Of a stretch of 64,000 nt of DNA, positions 8,360-17,903 are shown one piece after another. The notes below the pieces were generated by a model. That model was not told the origin of the DNA. It ran no database searches and saw only the letters and a list, made by a program, of their open reading frames with translations. The position numbers and the translations under genes were made by a program. Origin of the DNA: Shewanella mesophila (GTDB lineage Bacteria > Pseudomonadota > Gammaproteobacteria > Enterobacterales > Shewanellaceae); contig NZ_CP080421.1 of NCBI RefSeq assembly GCF_019457515.1, positions 3,720,001-3,784,000 of the forward strand. The letters run 5' to 3'. Positions within the stretch are counted from its first letter, which is position 1. Each line of letters begins with the position of its first letter.

Positions 8360-8913
8360 GCTTTAGGATCCTGTTTGTCGTCTAGCTGATGTGACTCATC
8401 TTTTTTTTCCGATGGGTCTGGCTTGCGTTCAAAGTCACCATCGAAGGTATTACCATCATCACGTTTAAAAGGACCATCGCCAAATGGCGAACGACCGTCT
8501 TGTGTCCCAAAACCACCAGGACCAAAACCAGCTTGAAAACCACCTTGACGACTCACCCTTAGTTGCATGCGCTTGTACAAGAAGCCTGCAACAGGAATTC
8601 GAGTTATCGGGGTTAACAGCAATAAGCCGATAAAATCAGTTACAAAGCCAGGAATAAGTAACAGCAATCCAGCTACAGCCAACATCATGCCTTCGACAAT
8701 CTCTTGTCCAGGCGCTTCACCTCGAGCCAACTTTTGCTGCACCTGCATTAAGGTACTGATACCTTGGCTACGCACCAAAGAGACCCCAACCACAGCAGTA
8801 AACAGTACTAGACCAACGGTCGTCCAACTCCCTAGCGACTCGCCAACACGGATCAGTACATTCAATTCAATAACGGGCACGAGCACAAAAACAATTAATA
8901 GAATAAAAAACAC
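8356..8913 (-). CDS. fxsA: FxsA family membrane protein
   Basis: Inner-membrane protein of the FxsA family, named for suppression of phage T7 exclusion by F plasmid. 185 residues with hydrophobic segments at about 1-17, 25-48 and 75-103. The signature 'VPVIELNVLIRVGESLGSWTT' is near the N-terminus and 'GLLLLTPITR' follows the last helix. The tail from about residue 110 is Gly/Asp/Lys-rich, hydrophilic and probably disordered; this part varies within the family. In E. coli fxsA precedes groESL, but here the upstream neighbour is cutA on the other strand. Confidence 0.9.
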   Translation of the reverse strand: MFFILLIVFVLVPVIELNVLIRVGESLGSWTTVGLVLFTAVVGVSLVRSQGISTLMQVQQKLARGEAPGQEIVEGMMLAVAGLLLLIPGFVTDFIGLLLLTPITRIPVAGFLYKRMQLRVSRQGGFQAGFGPGGFGTQDGRSPFGDGPFKRDDGNTFDGDFERKPDPSEKKDESHQLDDKQDPKA

Positions 8914-9187
8914 ACTGACCTCGCAAAAGAAAATTTTTCTTAGTTCATTGAAAACTAAATGGGGGCAATCTGGTCTACTTTCAAGCTAGCCGATAAAAAC
9001 CACGGTTTCAACTCGGCTTAGTTAACTTGGATAAGCTCACTATTTTAGTAATAGCTTAATGCAAGACACAGGTAAAAGACGTAAAGTATCCCACATCACT
9101 CGTACCCTATGAGTCTGATAGTGATGAGTTTACACTCTTTGACTTAAAACAGCTTTAAAACCCTATGCGAGAAAGACTATCGACACC

Positions 9188-9511
9188 ATGGATGACAACT
9201 ATTTGCTGGTCATTACAAGCTGCCCTGATAAAGAGATTGCAGCTAGTATTGCGCGGGCCGTAGTCAACGCTAAACTTGCGGCGTGCGTACAAATATCATC
9301 GCCTGTGACCTCTGTTTACTCATGGCAGGGTGAGCTATGCCAAGAGCAAGAGTTTTCATTGCAGATCAAGTGTCATAGTCAGAATTATAATGAGCTCGCC
9401 AAACTGATACTCTCCATACATCCCTATGATGTGCCGGAGCTTATCGCCTTGGAAATCGCTAACGGCTCTTCTGCTTATTTAGATTGGATAAAAGAAACCA
9501 CACAAATATGA
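9188..9511 (+). CDS. cutA: Divalent cation tolerance protein CutA
   Basis: A 107-residue member of the trimeric ferredoxin-like CutA1 family, associated with copper tolerance in E. coli. Recognisable blocks are 'ITSCPDKEIAASIARAVVNAKLAACVQI' (9-36), 'SVYSWQGELCQEQEF' (42-56, with the conserved Y-x-W) and 'HPYDVPELIALEI' (78-90). It overlaps dsbD by 4 bases (ATGA at 9508-9511), so the two are translationally coupled; the same cutA-dsbD order is known in enterobacteria. Confidence 0.95.
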   Translation: MDDNYLLVITSCPDKEIAASIARAVVNAKLAACVQISSPVTSVYSWQGELCQEQEFSLQIKCHSQNYNELAKLILSIHPYDVPELIALEIANGSSAYLDWIKETTQI

Positions 9512-11334
9512 AAAAAATACTGTTCCTTTTTCTCTCGTCACTGTTATTACTTGCCCCCGCGGTTCAAAGTGAAGGCATTTTCAGCAGTAATAAATTTGGC
9601 TTTCTAAAAGATGAGCCTAAGCTGATGCCCGTCGATCAAGCTTTTGTATTCGACTTTAAACAAGAGGGTGAGCAAGTTAAAGTCAGCTGGGTTATTGCCG
9701 ATGGCTACTACATGTATCGCGATAAGCTCAAATTTGAAGCAGACGGCGCGACACTAGGCGAAATACACTTGCCCCGCGGCAAGGCCCATAGCGATGACTA
9801 CTTTGGCGAGCAAGAGGTCTATTACTCTTATGTTGAAGTTCCTATCGCTATCAAACAAGCCTCTAGTGAAGGTACGCTGAAAGTTACTTTCATGGGCTGT
9901 GCCGAGGGTAAGCTCTGTTATCCGCCAACCAAGCGCAGCGCTATCTTAGCTGAAGTTGCAGCAAACGACGGCGTACTGCCAGCAACGGAGGCTAACGCCA
10001 ACCAAAGTTCATCTGCCACGTCATCTGCCGAGCAAATGACGACTACACCGATCACTGAGCAAGACTCCCTGAGTCAAATGTTGGCTGGTGACAGCCTATT
10101 ATGGACCTTAGTTATTTTCTTTGGCTTAGGTATCGGTCTCGCCTTGACTCCCTGTGTATTCCCTATGTATCCAATTTTATCTGGGATTATTGTCGGCCAA
10201 GGGGAAAAACTCTCGACTCGCAAAGCATTTACCCTCTCAATGGTTTATGTCCAAGGTATGGCTATTACCTACTCCCTACTTGGGTTAGTGGTGGCCTCTG
10301 CGGGAATGAAGTACCAAGCTGCACTGCAACACCCTGCTGTACTCGTGGTACTGGCTATTTTGTTCTTCGTGCTCAGCTTATCTATGTTTGGTCTTTATGA
10401 CTTAAAACTGCCCTCTAGCTGGCAAGAGAAGATGAATCGCTTCTCAAACAACCAGAAGGGCGGCAATATCGCGGGTGTGTTTATCATGGGGATAATCTCT
10501 GGCTTAGTCGCCTCTCCATGCACCACAGCGCCGCTTTCAGGCGCCCTTGTCTACGTGGCACAAACTGGCGACTTAGTGCAAGGGTTCTTAGCGCTCTACG
10601 TCCTCAGTATGGGGATGGGATTACCTTTATTAATCATAGGTTCATCTGGCGGTAAGCTGTTACCTAGAGCTGGCGCATGGATGGATATCATCAAAACCGT
10701 GTTCGGTTTCCTATTAATCGCGGTATCGATTGTGATGCTAGGCCGTATCTGGACAGGTTTGGTCTCAGATCTACTCTGGGCTTTATGGGGTGTAGCGCTT
10801 GCTGGATACCTAATGCACCAGAATAAGCAGACTGAGTTTAACTGGAAACAGACCGTTCGCTCTGTGTCACTCTTGCTGATTCTACTAGCTAGCTTCTCCT
10901 ATGGCTTTCAGGCTGTGATGAATAGCTTAGGGTTTCAATCTCACCCCCTAAGTAGTGAGAATCACGGCGTAACTCACAAGACCATTAAGTCTGTTGCCGA
11001 TCTCAAGGCTGAGGTCGCTGCCGCAAAAGCACAAGGCAGGCCTGTGATGTTAGATCTCTATGCCGATTGGTGCGTTGCTTGTAAAGAGTTTGAAAACATC
11101 ACCTTTAAAGATCCGGCGGTTCAACAACGTCTATCACAGATAACTTTTTTACAAGCTGATGTGACCAAGAGTGATGCGATTGATGTAGAACTGCTCGAAC
11201 AATACGATGTATTAGGACTGCCCACACTGCTCATGTTTGATGCAAACGGTGAACTTCGCGATGAACTCAGGGTAACAGGCTTTATGAAACCCGAAGCCTT
11301 TGCCGCCCATTTGGATCTATTGCTCGCTAAATAG
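9508..11334 (+). CDS. dsbD: Thiol:disulfide interchange protein DsbD
   Basis: Inner-membrane reductant conduit that moves electrons from cytoplasmic thioredoxin to periplasmic DsbC/DsbG and to cytochrome c maturation. The ATG at 9508 gives 608 residues with a signal peptide; an earlier in-frame start inside cutA is rejected. Order: periplasmic alpha domain with the pair 'CAEGKLC', a central eight-helix DsbD-beta region with 'TPCVFPM' and 'SPCTTAPLSG' (the two membrane cysteines), and a C-terminal thioredoxin gamma domain with D-W-C-V-A-C-K. All three cysteine pairs are intact. Relevant to the many c-type cytochromes encoded nearby. A terminator follows the stop. Confidence 0.96.
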   Translation: MKKILFLFLSSLLLLAPAVQSEGIFSSNKFGFLKDEPKLMPVDQAFVFDFKQEGEQVKVSWVIADGYYMYRDKLKFEADGATLGEIHLPRGKAHSDDYFGEQEVYYSYVEVPIAIKQASSEGTLKVTFMGCAEGKLCYPPTKRSAILAEVAANDGVLPATEANANQSSSATSSAEQMTTTPITEQDSLSQMLAGDSLLWTLVIFFGLGIGLALTPCVFPMYPILSGIIVGQGEKLSTRKAFTLSMVYVQGMAITYSLLGLVVASAGMKYQAALQHPAVLVVLAILFFVLSLSMFGLYDLKLPSSWQEKMNRFSNNQKGGNIAGVFIMGIISGLVASPCTTAPLSGALVYVAQTGDLVQGFLALYVLSMGMGLPLLIIGSSGGKLLPRAGAWMDIIKTVFGFLLIAVSIVMLGRIWTGLVSDLLWALWGVALAGYLMHQNKQTEFNWKQTVRSVSLLLILLASFSYGFQAVMNSLGFQSHPLSSENHGVTHKTIKSVADLKAEVAAAKAQGRPVMLDLYADWCVACKEFENITFKDPAVQQRLSQITFLQADVTKSDAIDVELLEQYDVLGLPTLLMFDANGELRDELRVTGFMKPEAFAAHLDLLLAK

Positions 11335-11356
11335 CTCAGAACTAAAACATTTAATT

Positions 11357-11380
11357 AAGCCTCCTTCGGGAGGCTTTTTT
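11357..11380 (+). terminator. Rho-independent terminator of cutA-dsbD
   Basis: Eight-bp stem AAGCCTCC / GGAGGCTT closed by a TTCG tetraloop and followed by T's. Confidence 0.92.
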
Positions 11381-11511
11381 ATTACAGGCTTATCTTAACC
11401 CCGACGGTAAAGGTATTATTTACCCCCGATATTTTCATTTATAGTTAACAAAAATCTTATACAATAAGAGATAGTTAAGGTCACACTATCCCCCTATTCC
11501 GAAGGAGTCAC

Positions 11512-13140
11512 ATGGAACCCGCCATCCTCATCATCACTTTAGCCTGCGGAATGTTGGTTAGTCGTATCGGATTACCACCGCTGATTGGCTATTTAGTCGC
11601 GGGGTTTGTGTTATTTCTTTTTGGGATAAAAGAGGAAAGTCTGCCACTATTGGAGCAGTTAGCCAATCTCGGGGTAACATTGCTCTTGTTCGCTATTGGC
11701 TTAAAGCTAGATATTAAAAGCTTACTCAAAGCCGAGGTATGGGCGGGATCGAGTCTACACCTCATAGGGTCGATACTTTTCTTAGTGCCGCTTCTAAAGC
11801 TACTAGGACTGTTAGGCCTTGAGCAGCTCAGTGGCCTCGAATGGGACCAATTGGCCCTATTGGCCTTTGCATTGAGTTTTTCCAGTACGATTTTCGCGGT
11901 CAAAGTGCTCGAAGATAAAGGTGATATGCAATCACTTTATGGTCGGGTCGCTATTGGTATCTTGATCATGCAAGATATCTTTGCGGTACTCTTCTTGACC
12001 ATATCGAAAGGCGATATTCCCTCTATTTGGGCACTGAGCTTGTTACTCCTCCCCTTTGCTAAACCCCTTATTTACAAGGCGTTCGACCGTGTCGGTCATG
12101 GTGAGCTACTGGTATTATTTGGCCTGGTTATGGCCTTAGTGGTCGGTGCAGGCTTGTTCGAGCTAGTCGGCTTAAAGCCCGATCTAGGGGCTTTGATTGT
12201 CGGTATCTTACTCGCAGGACATCCGAAATCATCGGAGCTTGCTAAGTCACTATTTTATTTCAAAGAGCTATTCTTAGTCGCCTTCTTCTTAACGGTCGGC
12301 CTCAATGGGTTACCTAGTTTCTCAGATATAGGACTCGCGGCCCTGCTGGTGCTCGTGGTCCCCATAAAAATTGTGTTGTTCTTATATCTACTAACCTACT
12401 TTAAACTGCGTTCGCGTACCTCATTAATGACCTCTTTTAATTTGGGTAACTACAGTGAATTCGGCCTTATCGTCGCTGCCGTAGCCATTAGCAAAGGTTG
12501 GCTGCCTGCGCAGTGGATGATCATTTTAGCCGTGGCATTAAGCCTTAGCTTTTTGCTCGCGGCCCCACTCAACACGGCTGCAAATAGGTTATACCAACGT
12601 TTTCAACCCGGACTTCGCAAACTAGAACGTCATCCGCTACATCCAGAGGACCGCCAGATCCCTGTAGGTAACCCACGTTTTCTTATCTTAGGTATGGGGC
12701 GAATTGGTAGCGGCGCCTATGATGAACTGGCCAATAAATTCAGTGGCGAAATTTTAGGTATTGAGCATAAACAGGAGTTAGTCGATTTCCACAGAAGCGA
12801 AGGGCGTACAGTTGTTAAAGGGGATGCGTCCGATACTGACTTTTGGGAGAAACTGGATCACGCTCCAAATCTAGAGTTAGTACTACTCGCTATGCCGCAT
12901 CACGTAGGGAATCTATTTGCGGTTGAGCAACTTAAACGATTAAATTACCAAGGTAAGTTGAGCGCTATTGTGCAATATAGCGAAGATGCTGTGCAGCTTA
13001 AAGAATCTGGCGTTCATAGCGTGTTTAACCTCTATGAAGCTGCTGGTGCCGGTTTCGTTGATCATGTCATCCAAGAGCTTGAGTCGGGTAGACAGCACGA
13101 AGCCGATATCAATATCGATGAGCAGACTAATCTCAGCTAA
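11512..13140 (+). CDS. Cation:proton antiporter, CPA2 family, with C-terminal TrkA-N (RCK) domain
   Basis: A 542-residue Kef/YbaL-type antiporter of the inner membrane. The first 380 residues form about 12 hydrophobic helices, including 'LLFAIGLKLD' and 'GDMQSLYGRVAIGILIMQD', which are typical of the Na+/H+ exchanger domain. Residues from about 393 form a Rossmann nucleotide-binding regulatory domain starting 'FLILGMGRIGSGAYDEL'. It is shorter than KefB/KefC (about 600). The ion moved (K+ or Na+) cannot be decided from sequence. An AAGGAG ribosome binding site precedes the ATG. Single-gene unit. Confidence 0.88.
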   Translation: MEPAILIITLACGMLVSRIGLPPLIGYLVAGFVLFLFGIKEESLPLLEQLANLGVTLLLFAIGLKLDIKSLLKAEVWAGSSLHLIGSILFLVPLLKLLGLLGLEQLSGLEWDQLALLAFALSFSSTIFAVKVLEDKGDMQSLYGRVAIGILIMQDIFAVLFLTISKGDIPSIWALSLLLLPFAKPLIYKAFDRVGHGELLVLFGLVMALVVGAGLFELVGLKPDLGALIVGILLAGHPKSSELAKSLFYFKELFLVAFFLTVGLNGLPSFSDIGLAALLVLVVPIKIVLFLYLLTYFKLRSRTSLMTSFNLGNYSEFGLIVAAVAISKGWLPAQWMIILAVALSLSFLLAAPLNTAANRLYQRFQPGLRKLERHPLHPEDRQIPVGNPRFLILGMGRIGSGAYDELANKFSGEILGIEHKQELVDFHRSEGRTVVKGDASDTDFWEKLDHAPNLELVLLAMPHHVGNLFAVEQLKRLNYQGKLSAIVQYSEDAVQLKESGVHSVFNLYEAAGAGFVDHVIQELESGRQHEADINIDEQTNLS

Positions 13141-13157
13141 CTCATAAGATAAATCTA

Positions 13158-13199
13158 TTGCCGTACTTCTCATGGGTCACGACATGAGAAGTACGGCAA
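13158..13199. repeat. Perfect 17-bp inverted repeat after the antiporter gene
   Basis: Arms TTGCCGTACTTCTCATG and its exact reverse complement are separated by 8 bases (GGTCACGA), 17 bases after the antiporter stop. It would form a very stable RNA hairpin but has no T run on either side, so it is not a textbook terminator. It may be a transcript-end stabiliser or a site for processing. Confidence 0.8.
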
Positions 13200-13423
13200 G
13201 GTAGAGATCCCGCAAGCTCGCAATTCCCCTTTCTTTCCTCCCATAGAACCACCGCTAACGACGACGAATGAAAAACTCAGTTACACCTTAGCTCAGTCGT
13301 GATATAAAAATGATAAGGAACGAATTGCGGCTGTCATAATACCTATCAGTATCAGCCGCGAATGACACTGCCACCTAACTATGGTGCAGAGAGTGATAAC
13401 TTTTTTGTGAGAAGCTTGAAAGC

Positions 13424-14596
13424 ATGTCGAATCCCGCACAGCGCGCTAACAAATTATTTGTGCAAACCTTTGGTACCACAGCCGATGATCTCTATCTCGC
13501 CCCAGGAAGAGTGAATTTAATTGGTGAACATACGGATTACAACGATGGCTTCGTATTGCCGGCGGCAATCAATTTTCACACAATAATAGCAATCAAACGC
13601 CGCGAAGATGATCTATTCAGAGCGGTATCCGATGTTTATCCCGGCAAGATCAACAGTTGGCATTTTGGCCAAGAGGATCAAGTTCACCCTGAAGATGATT
13701 GGGTCAACTACCTAAAAGGGTTTACCTCAGCGCTAGCGGCTTCAGGCCTGCCTGCCAAAGGAATGGATCTTGCCGTGGTGGGTAATGTGCCCTTAGGTGC
13801 AGGGCTTGCCTCCTCGGCTGCCTTAGAGATTGCCTTTGGCACCGCGGTAAATGAGAGCAGTCAATTACGTCTCTCTCCCTTAGCCGTCGCTCAGATGGCT
13901 CAGCGCGGCGAAAACCAATATGTTGGCAGCGCCAGCGGCATAATGGACCATATGATCAGTGCGCTCGGTGAACAAGATCATGCACTATTGATCGATTGTG
14001 AAGATCTCGATAGCGAACCCGTCCCCATTCCAGAGAGTTTAAGCCTGATTATCGTTAACTCTAATGTTCCGCGAGGCGATTTTGACGCCGAATATCATCT
14101 GCGTCATGAACAATGCGAACAAGTAGCGGATCATTTTGGTGTAGAGAGCCTACGTCACTTAGAACTCAGCATGCTAGAGGCGGCGGCATCTGAGCTCTCG
14201 GATGTAAATTATCGACGTGCTCACCATGTGTTAACAGAGAACCGTCGCACCCAAAACGCAGCCCACGCGTTACAAGCAGGCAATATCGCGAAACTTAGCG
14301 AGCTCATGGCGCAATCTCATGCATCGATGAAGGATGATTTTGAGATAACGACACCTGAAATAGATACCTTAGTAGAGATCATCGCTAAGGTTGTTGGCAC
14401 ACAAGGTGGCGTGCGCATGACGGGTAGAGGCTTTGGTGGGTGTGTGGTGGCCTTAGTGGATCATGATCTCACCGACGCCGTAGTGGATGCTATCGAAACT
14501 CAATATCAAGCTCAGACCCATCTTGAACCTACGGTTTATCTATGTTCAGCGAGCGATGGCGCGACCCGGCTTGATGATGAACTGTATGAGCTTTGA
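13424..14596 (+). CDS. galK: Galactokinase
   Basis: GHMP-family kinase that phosphorylates galactose to galactose-1-phosphate, the first step of the Leloir pathway. 390 residues, standard length. Motifs: the galactokinase signature 'GRVNLIGEHTDYNDGFVLP' (28-46), the ATP loop 'VPLGAGLASSAALE' near 125 and 'TGRGFGGCVVAL' near 335. It is followed by galM after an 88-base gap that holds a terminator-like hairpin. galT and galE are not in this window. Confidence 0.96.
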   Translation: MSNPAQRANKLFVQTFGTTADDLYLAPGRVNLIGEHTDYNDGFVLPAAINFHTIIAIKRREDDLFRAVSDVYPGKINSWHFGQEDQVHPEDDWVNYLKGFTSALAASGLPAKGMDLAVVGNVPLGAGLASSAALEIAFGTAVNESSQLRLSPLAVAQMAQRGENQYVGSASGIMDHMISALGEQDHALLIDCEDLDSEPVPIPESLSLIIVNSNVPRGDFDAEYHLRHEQCEQVADHFGVESLRHLELSMLEAAASELSDVNYRRAHHVLTENRRTQNAAHALQAGNIAKLSELMAQSHASMKDDFEITTPEIDTLVEIIAKVVGTQGGVRMTGRGFGGCVVALVDHDLTDAVVDAIETQYQAQTHLEPTVYLCSASDGATRLDDELYEL

Positions 14597-14644
14597 TCTC
14601 CGAATACGTATTCAAGTTTAACCAACTAAATTAAAAGATAAAAT

Positions 14645-14665
14645 GAGCCGTAATGGCTCTTTTTA
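14645..14665 (+). terminator. Terminator-like hairpin between galK and galM
   Basis: Stem GAGCC / GGCTC with a 5-base loop and a TTTTTATT tail, 20 bases ahead of the galM start. The stem is short (5 bp), so it may only reduce read-through and lower galM expression relative to galK. Confidence 0.6.
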
Positions 14666-14684
14666 TTATTGACAAGGATAGAAG

Positions 14685-15728
14685 ATGGTTCGTTTTCGTT
14701 CATTAGATGCGTGGCAAGACCCAAGAGGCGGCCAGATTGAGCGCATCAATATAGACAACGGCATAATTGCATTGGAGGTGCTAAGTTTAGGCGGGATTAT
14801 TCGCTCTCTATGGACGCCAGATAATAAGGGAGAACGCAGCAATATCGTATTAGGATGCGATAGCGCTGACGACTACCTTAAGCAAAATGCCCATCTAGGC
14901 GCTATCGCCGGACGATACGCCAACCGTATTTCTGGTGCAAGTCTCTCTGTCGACAACATCCGCTACCAGCTAAATAACAATCATCAAGACAATTGCTTAC
15001 ATGGTGGAGAGGAAGGGTTTAATCGCAAGCAATGGCATATGGGTCAGCTTTCCGACGGCGTTCGACTCAGCCTATTTAGCCCTGATGGCGACATGGGATT
15101 TCCAGGCAATTGCAACATCCAACTCGATTATCGTTTGGTGGCGAATAACCTCTATGTTGAAATTTTTGCCGTCACGGATAAGGCCTGTCCTATCAGCCTT
15201 ACTCAGCACAGTTATTTCAATCTCGAGGGTGCGAATCATCAAAGTAACGCCGAACACTCGATTGAACTCGCTTGCCAGCACTACCTTGAGACTGATACTC
15301 AAGGGATCCCTACGGCGATAAACTCGGTTGCAAATACGATTTTCGATCTAAGAGAGGGGCGTCGATTCAGTGAATTACAACAAGCCTTAGCGGCTACTGC
15401 GACTTCAGGCGTTGATCACTGCTTTTTAACCGAAAATACCGACAAAAATACCCTGACTCGAGTGGGGTCGGTGTCCGCAACTCACTCGGGCAGACGGATG
15501 ACGCTGCACACGAATCAACCGAGCGTACAGGTCTATGGAAGTAACTTTTTGGATGGGACTATAGGTAAGCAAGGGCAGGCTCTTAGATCATACCAAGGAT
15601 TCTGTATTGAGCCTCAGCAGCTACCCGATGCGCCAAATCAAACCGCACTACCTGGAACGCCTTGGGTAAAACCTGGGGAAGTGTATCATCACATCAGTCG
15701 ATATCAATTTGACGCAGATGGATGTTAA
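14685..15728 (+). CDS. galM: Aldose 1-epimerase (mutarotase)
   Basis: Interconverts alpha and beta anomers of galactose so that GalK receives the alpha form. 347 residues. Seen: 'GRYANRISGAS', 'LHGGEEGFNRKQW' (catalytic histidine), 'SLTQHSYFNLEG' (second catalytic histidine) and 'GFCIEPQQLPDAPN' (catalytic glutamate). These are all hallmarks of GalM. It lies downstream of galK on the same strand and ends at a shared bidirectional hairpin. Confidence 0.95.
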   Translation: MVRFRSLDAWQDPRGGQIERINIDNGIIALEVLSLGGIIRSLWTPDNKGERSNIVLGCDSADDYLKQNAHLGAIAGRYANRISGASLSVDNIRYQLNNNHQDNCLHGGEEGFNRKQWHMGQLSDGVRLSLFSPDGDMGFPGNCNIQLDYRLVANNLYVEIFAVTDKACPISLTQHSYFNLEGANHQSNAEHSIELACQHYLETDTQGIPTAINSVANTIFDLREGRRFSELQQALAATATSGVDHCFLTENTDKNTLTRVGSVSATHSGRRMTLHTNQPSVQVYGSNFLDGTIGKQGQALRSYQGFCIEPQQLPDAPNQTALPGTPWVKPGEVYHHISRYQFDADGC

Positions 15729-15751
15729 TAATCAATTCCAAAAAGAGATGT

Positions 15752-15796
15752 ATTTTAGGCAAAGGCCTAGTTCAACTAGAACCTAATGCCTAAAAT
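15752..15796. terminator. Bidirectional hairpin between galM and the convergent hypothetical gene
   Basis: Outer arms ATTTTAGGCA / TGCCTAAAAT are exact over 10 bp, and an inner AGG..CTAG pairing extends the stem. The A/T ends give short T runs on both strands, so it can end both convergent transcripts. Confidence 0.75.
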
Positions 15797-15819
15797 CCAC
15801 TTATATAATTAAATCTCGC

Positions 15820-16254
15820 TTAGGGTCGATCGTCATCATCTGACCAATCGTCAAAACCATCATCTAAGCTATCGACTTCTAACTCAACATCATCATCGTC
15901 GTCATCACTGCTTACCTCAGGATCGACGACCTTAGGCTTTTTCGGTGCTGGAGCAGGCTTGGCATGAATAGCTTCAACCCAACCCGAATGCCGTTGCATA
16001 AACTCCGCCCGGGCTAGTTGCCAGTTGGCGTCATACTCGGCTTTCGCTGCCTTTAATTCCTCATCCGTTAGGTCATGCAGATTCACCTTTACGATATCTT
16101 CTGCATATTCAATCACAGCATCTCTTGCCGTGTTATAGAGATAAACCCGTCCGGCAGACGCCTCAGGGAACTCTTTATCATGAATGAGAATAGTGTTGCC
16201 TCGCGCAGTGCGGAGTTCACCAAACCAGACAGGTTCTTTTGAAGTGTTATACAT
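15820..16254 (-). CDS. Hypothetical protein with a long acidic Asp-rich tail
   Basis: 144 residues from the preferred ATG at 16254 (MYNTSKEPVWFGEL); the frame is open 11 codons further upstream but those residues look non-coding. The first 70 residues form a compact beta-rich unit ('VWFGELRTARGNTILIHD', 'GRVYLYNTARDAVIEYAED') and the next 30 a helix. A Pro/Lys linker (about 98-110) leads to a tail with 21 Asp and Glu within about 40 residues. No family is recognised. The acidic tail could mimic nucleic acid or bind basic partners, which is inference only. Confidence 0.7.
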   Translation of the reverse strand: MYNTSKEPVWFGELRTARGNTILIHDKEFPEASAGRVYLYNTARDAVIEYAEDIVKVNLHDLTDEELKAAKAEYDANWQLARAEFMQRHSGWVEAIHAKPAPAPKKPKVVDPEVSSDDDDDDVELEVDSLDDGFDDWSDDDDRP

Positions 16255-16517
16255 ATATGCTAATACCCTTAAATCAACACATACCAATATAAATTTATTA
16301 AGCCGACCATGGTTAGCTCAGTCATTGTCATCGCACAAAATCAGACCGCAGCGATTATGCCCACATTTTTAATAAATACCGACAGAAATCAATAGCAAAA
16401 TAGATCTATTTTTTCCAATTGCTATCAAATTGTGCACTCTACCGATACTAGTATGGAATTTAGCCGATCAAATCAGTTATTCAAGTTTTTTTTCTAGTGC
16501 CTGGTATTCACATACTA

Positions 16518-16542
16518 GGATCAAAGCGCCACGCTTTGATCC
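16518..16542. repeat. Perfect 11-bp inverted repeat after the quinone oxidoreductase gene
   Basis: GGATCAAAGCG, 3 bases, then its exact reverse complement, 23 bases beyond the stop of the minus-strand oxidoreductase gene. There is no immediate T run on that strand. The surrounding stretch (16255-16564) holds no gene that I can see. Confidence 0.7.
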
Positions 16543-16564
16543 GGCTCAGTAATCTAGACTGGGG

Positions 16565-17587
16565 TTAAGTAGCATCTTCTCCTGCAACCTTGAGCACTAT
16601 CTTGCCTTTATGCTTCCCAGACTCCATGAGTCGATGGGCCTCGGACACTTTATCTAAACTAAATTTGGCAAAAATATGGGGAACTAACTTCTCCCTTTTA
16701 CCCTGTAGAAATAGTGGCCAAACTTCTTCTAACAGCCTCTTGGCAATGAGCGCTTTGGCCTCGACCGATTGTGGCCTTAAGGTCGCACCTGTCCATGTAA
16801 TGCGCTTTGACATTAGCCTGAATACATCAACCGAGGCCGTAGGCCCGCGCAGCAGTGCAATAGTCACTAAACGGCCCTCTAGCGCTAACGCCTTCAAGTT
16901 AAGATTAACCAGATCGCCTGATGCCATATCGAGCACAACATCGACACCTTGCGGCGCAACGGCAAGGATCTGCTCAAGCAAGTCCTCATCACGATAGTTG
17001 AAAGCATGATCGGCACCGAGCTGTTTACAATAATCACATTTATCTTGACTACCTGAAGTCGCTACCACCGTAACGCCAAACAACTTAGCTAACGCTATCG
17101 CCGCAGAACCAATACCACCAGAGCCACCATGAATCAGCACAGTCTCGCCAGCCTTTAACCCTCCACGCATAAACAAGTGACCCCACACGGTAAAGAAGGT
17201 CTCCGGCAGCGCCGCAGCTTGTGCAAGCGTTAAACCTGAGGGGATAGGTAAACAGTGACAGCCCCAAGTGACTACATACTCGCTATAGCCACCACCTGGC
17301 ACCAAGGCACATACCACATCCCCAACCTGCCATTGAGTTACCGACTCACCGACTGCAACTATAGTGCCTGACACTTCTAGGCCTAAAATCTCACTCGCAT
17401 CAGGTGGTGGCGGATACATTCCTTTTCGCTGTGCGATGTCAGGGCCATTGACACCAGCGTAGTTCACTTTAATCAATACTTGCTCTGAACCAACACTTGG
17501 CAGTGCCGCGTAAGCGATAGTCAGCACCTCAGGACCACCAGCTTGTTCAAATACGATCTGTTTACAGCGCTCTGTGTGTGCTGCCAT
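16565..17587 (-). CDS. NAD(P)H quinone oxidoreductase, zinc-free MDR superfamily (PIG3-like)
   Basis: A 340-residue medium-chain dehydrogenase/reductase. The N-terminal GroES-like fold carries 'YAGVNGPDIAQRKGMYPPPP' and 'EILGLEVSGTIVAVGE', followed by a Rossmann domain with 'VLIHGGSGGIGSAAIALAKLFG' (about 148-169). No structural zinc cysteine cluster is visible, as in the QOR/PIG3 branch, which reduces quinones and related electrophiles with NADPH. It is a single gene with no informative neighbours. The upstream stretch 17588-17903 contains the ssb terminator and no other feature I can support. Confidence 0.88.
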   Translation of the reverse strand: MAAHTERCKQIVFEQAGGPEVLTIAYAALPSVGSEQVLIKVNYAGVNGPDIAQRKGMYPPPPDASEILGLEVSGTIVAVGESVTQWQVGDVVCALVPGGGYSEYVVTWGCHCLPIPSGLTLAQAAALPETFFTVWGHLFMRGGLKAGETVLIHGGSGGIGSAAIALAKLFGVTVVATSGSQDKCDYCKQLGADHAFNYRDEDLLEQILAVAPQGVDVVLDMASGDLVNLNLKALALEGRLVTIALLRGPTASVDVFRLMSKRITWTGATLRPQSVEAKALIAKRLLEEVWPLFLQGKREKLVPHIFAKFSLDKVSEAHRLMESGKHKGKIVLKVAGEDAT

Positions 17588-17825
17588 TAGTTACCCCAAG
17601 TAGTGATTTTAGAATTGAATAGGGCAATTTATCTTGTAATAGCCAAGATCACCATAGCCGTTACATGTTTCTTGAGCATGACAATCAATAATCGGAGATG
17701 CTAAAAGAAACTCGAGCCAACCGATGTTCGCACTCTTAATGTTGCTGCAATCTATTGACTATTTAAACGAGGTAGCGAGATGACATTTAGTGATGATTAA
17801 CCCTATAACATCACAAAAAGCATTA

Positions 17826-17857
17826 GAAAAAGAAAACCCAGTCATTTGACTGGGTTT
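17826..17857 (-). terminator. Rho-independent terminator of ssb
   Basis: Eleven-bp stem AAACCCAGTCA / TGACTGGGTTT with a tiny loop; on the minus strand it runs into TTTTCTTTTT. Confidence 0.88.
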
Positions 17858-17903
17858 GAATACTTCTTACAGCTTATTTTTACACTAATGTAATTACTGG
17901 GAT

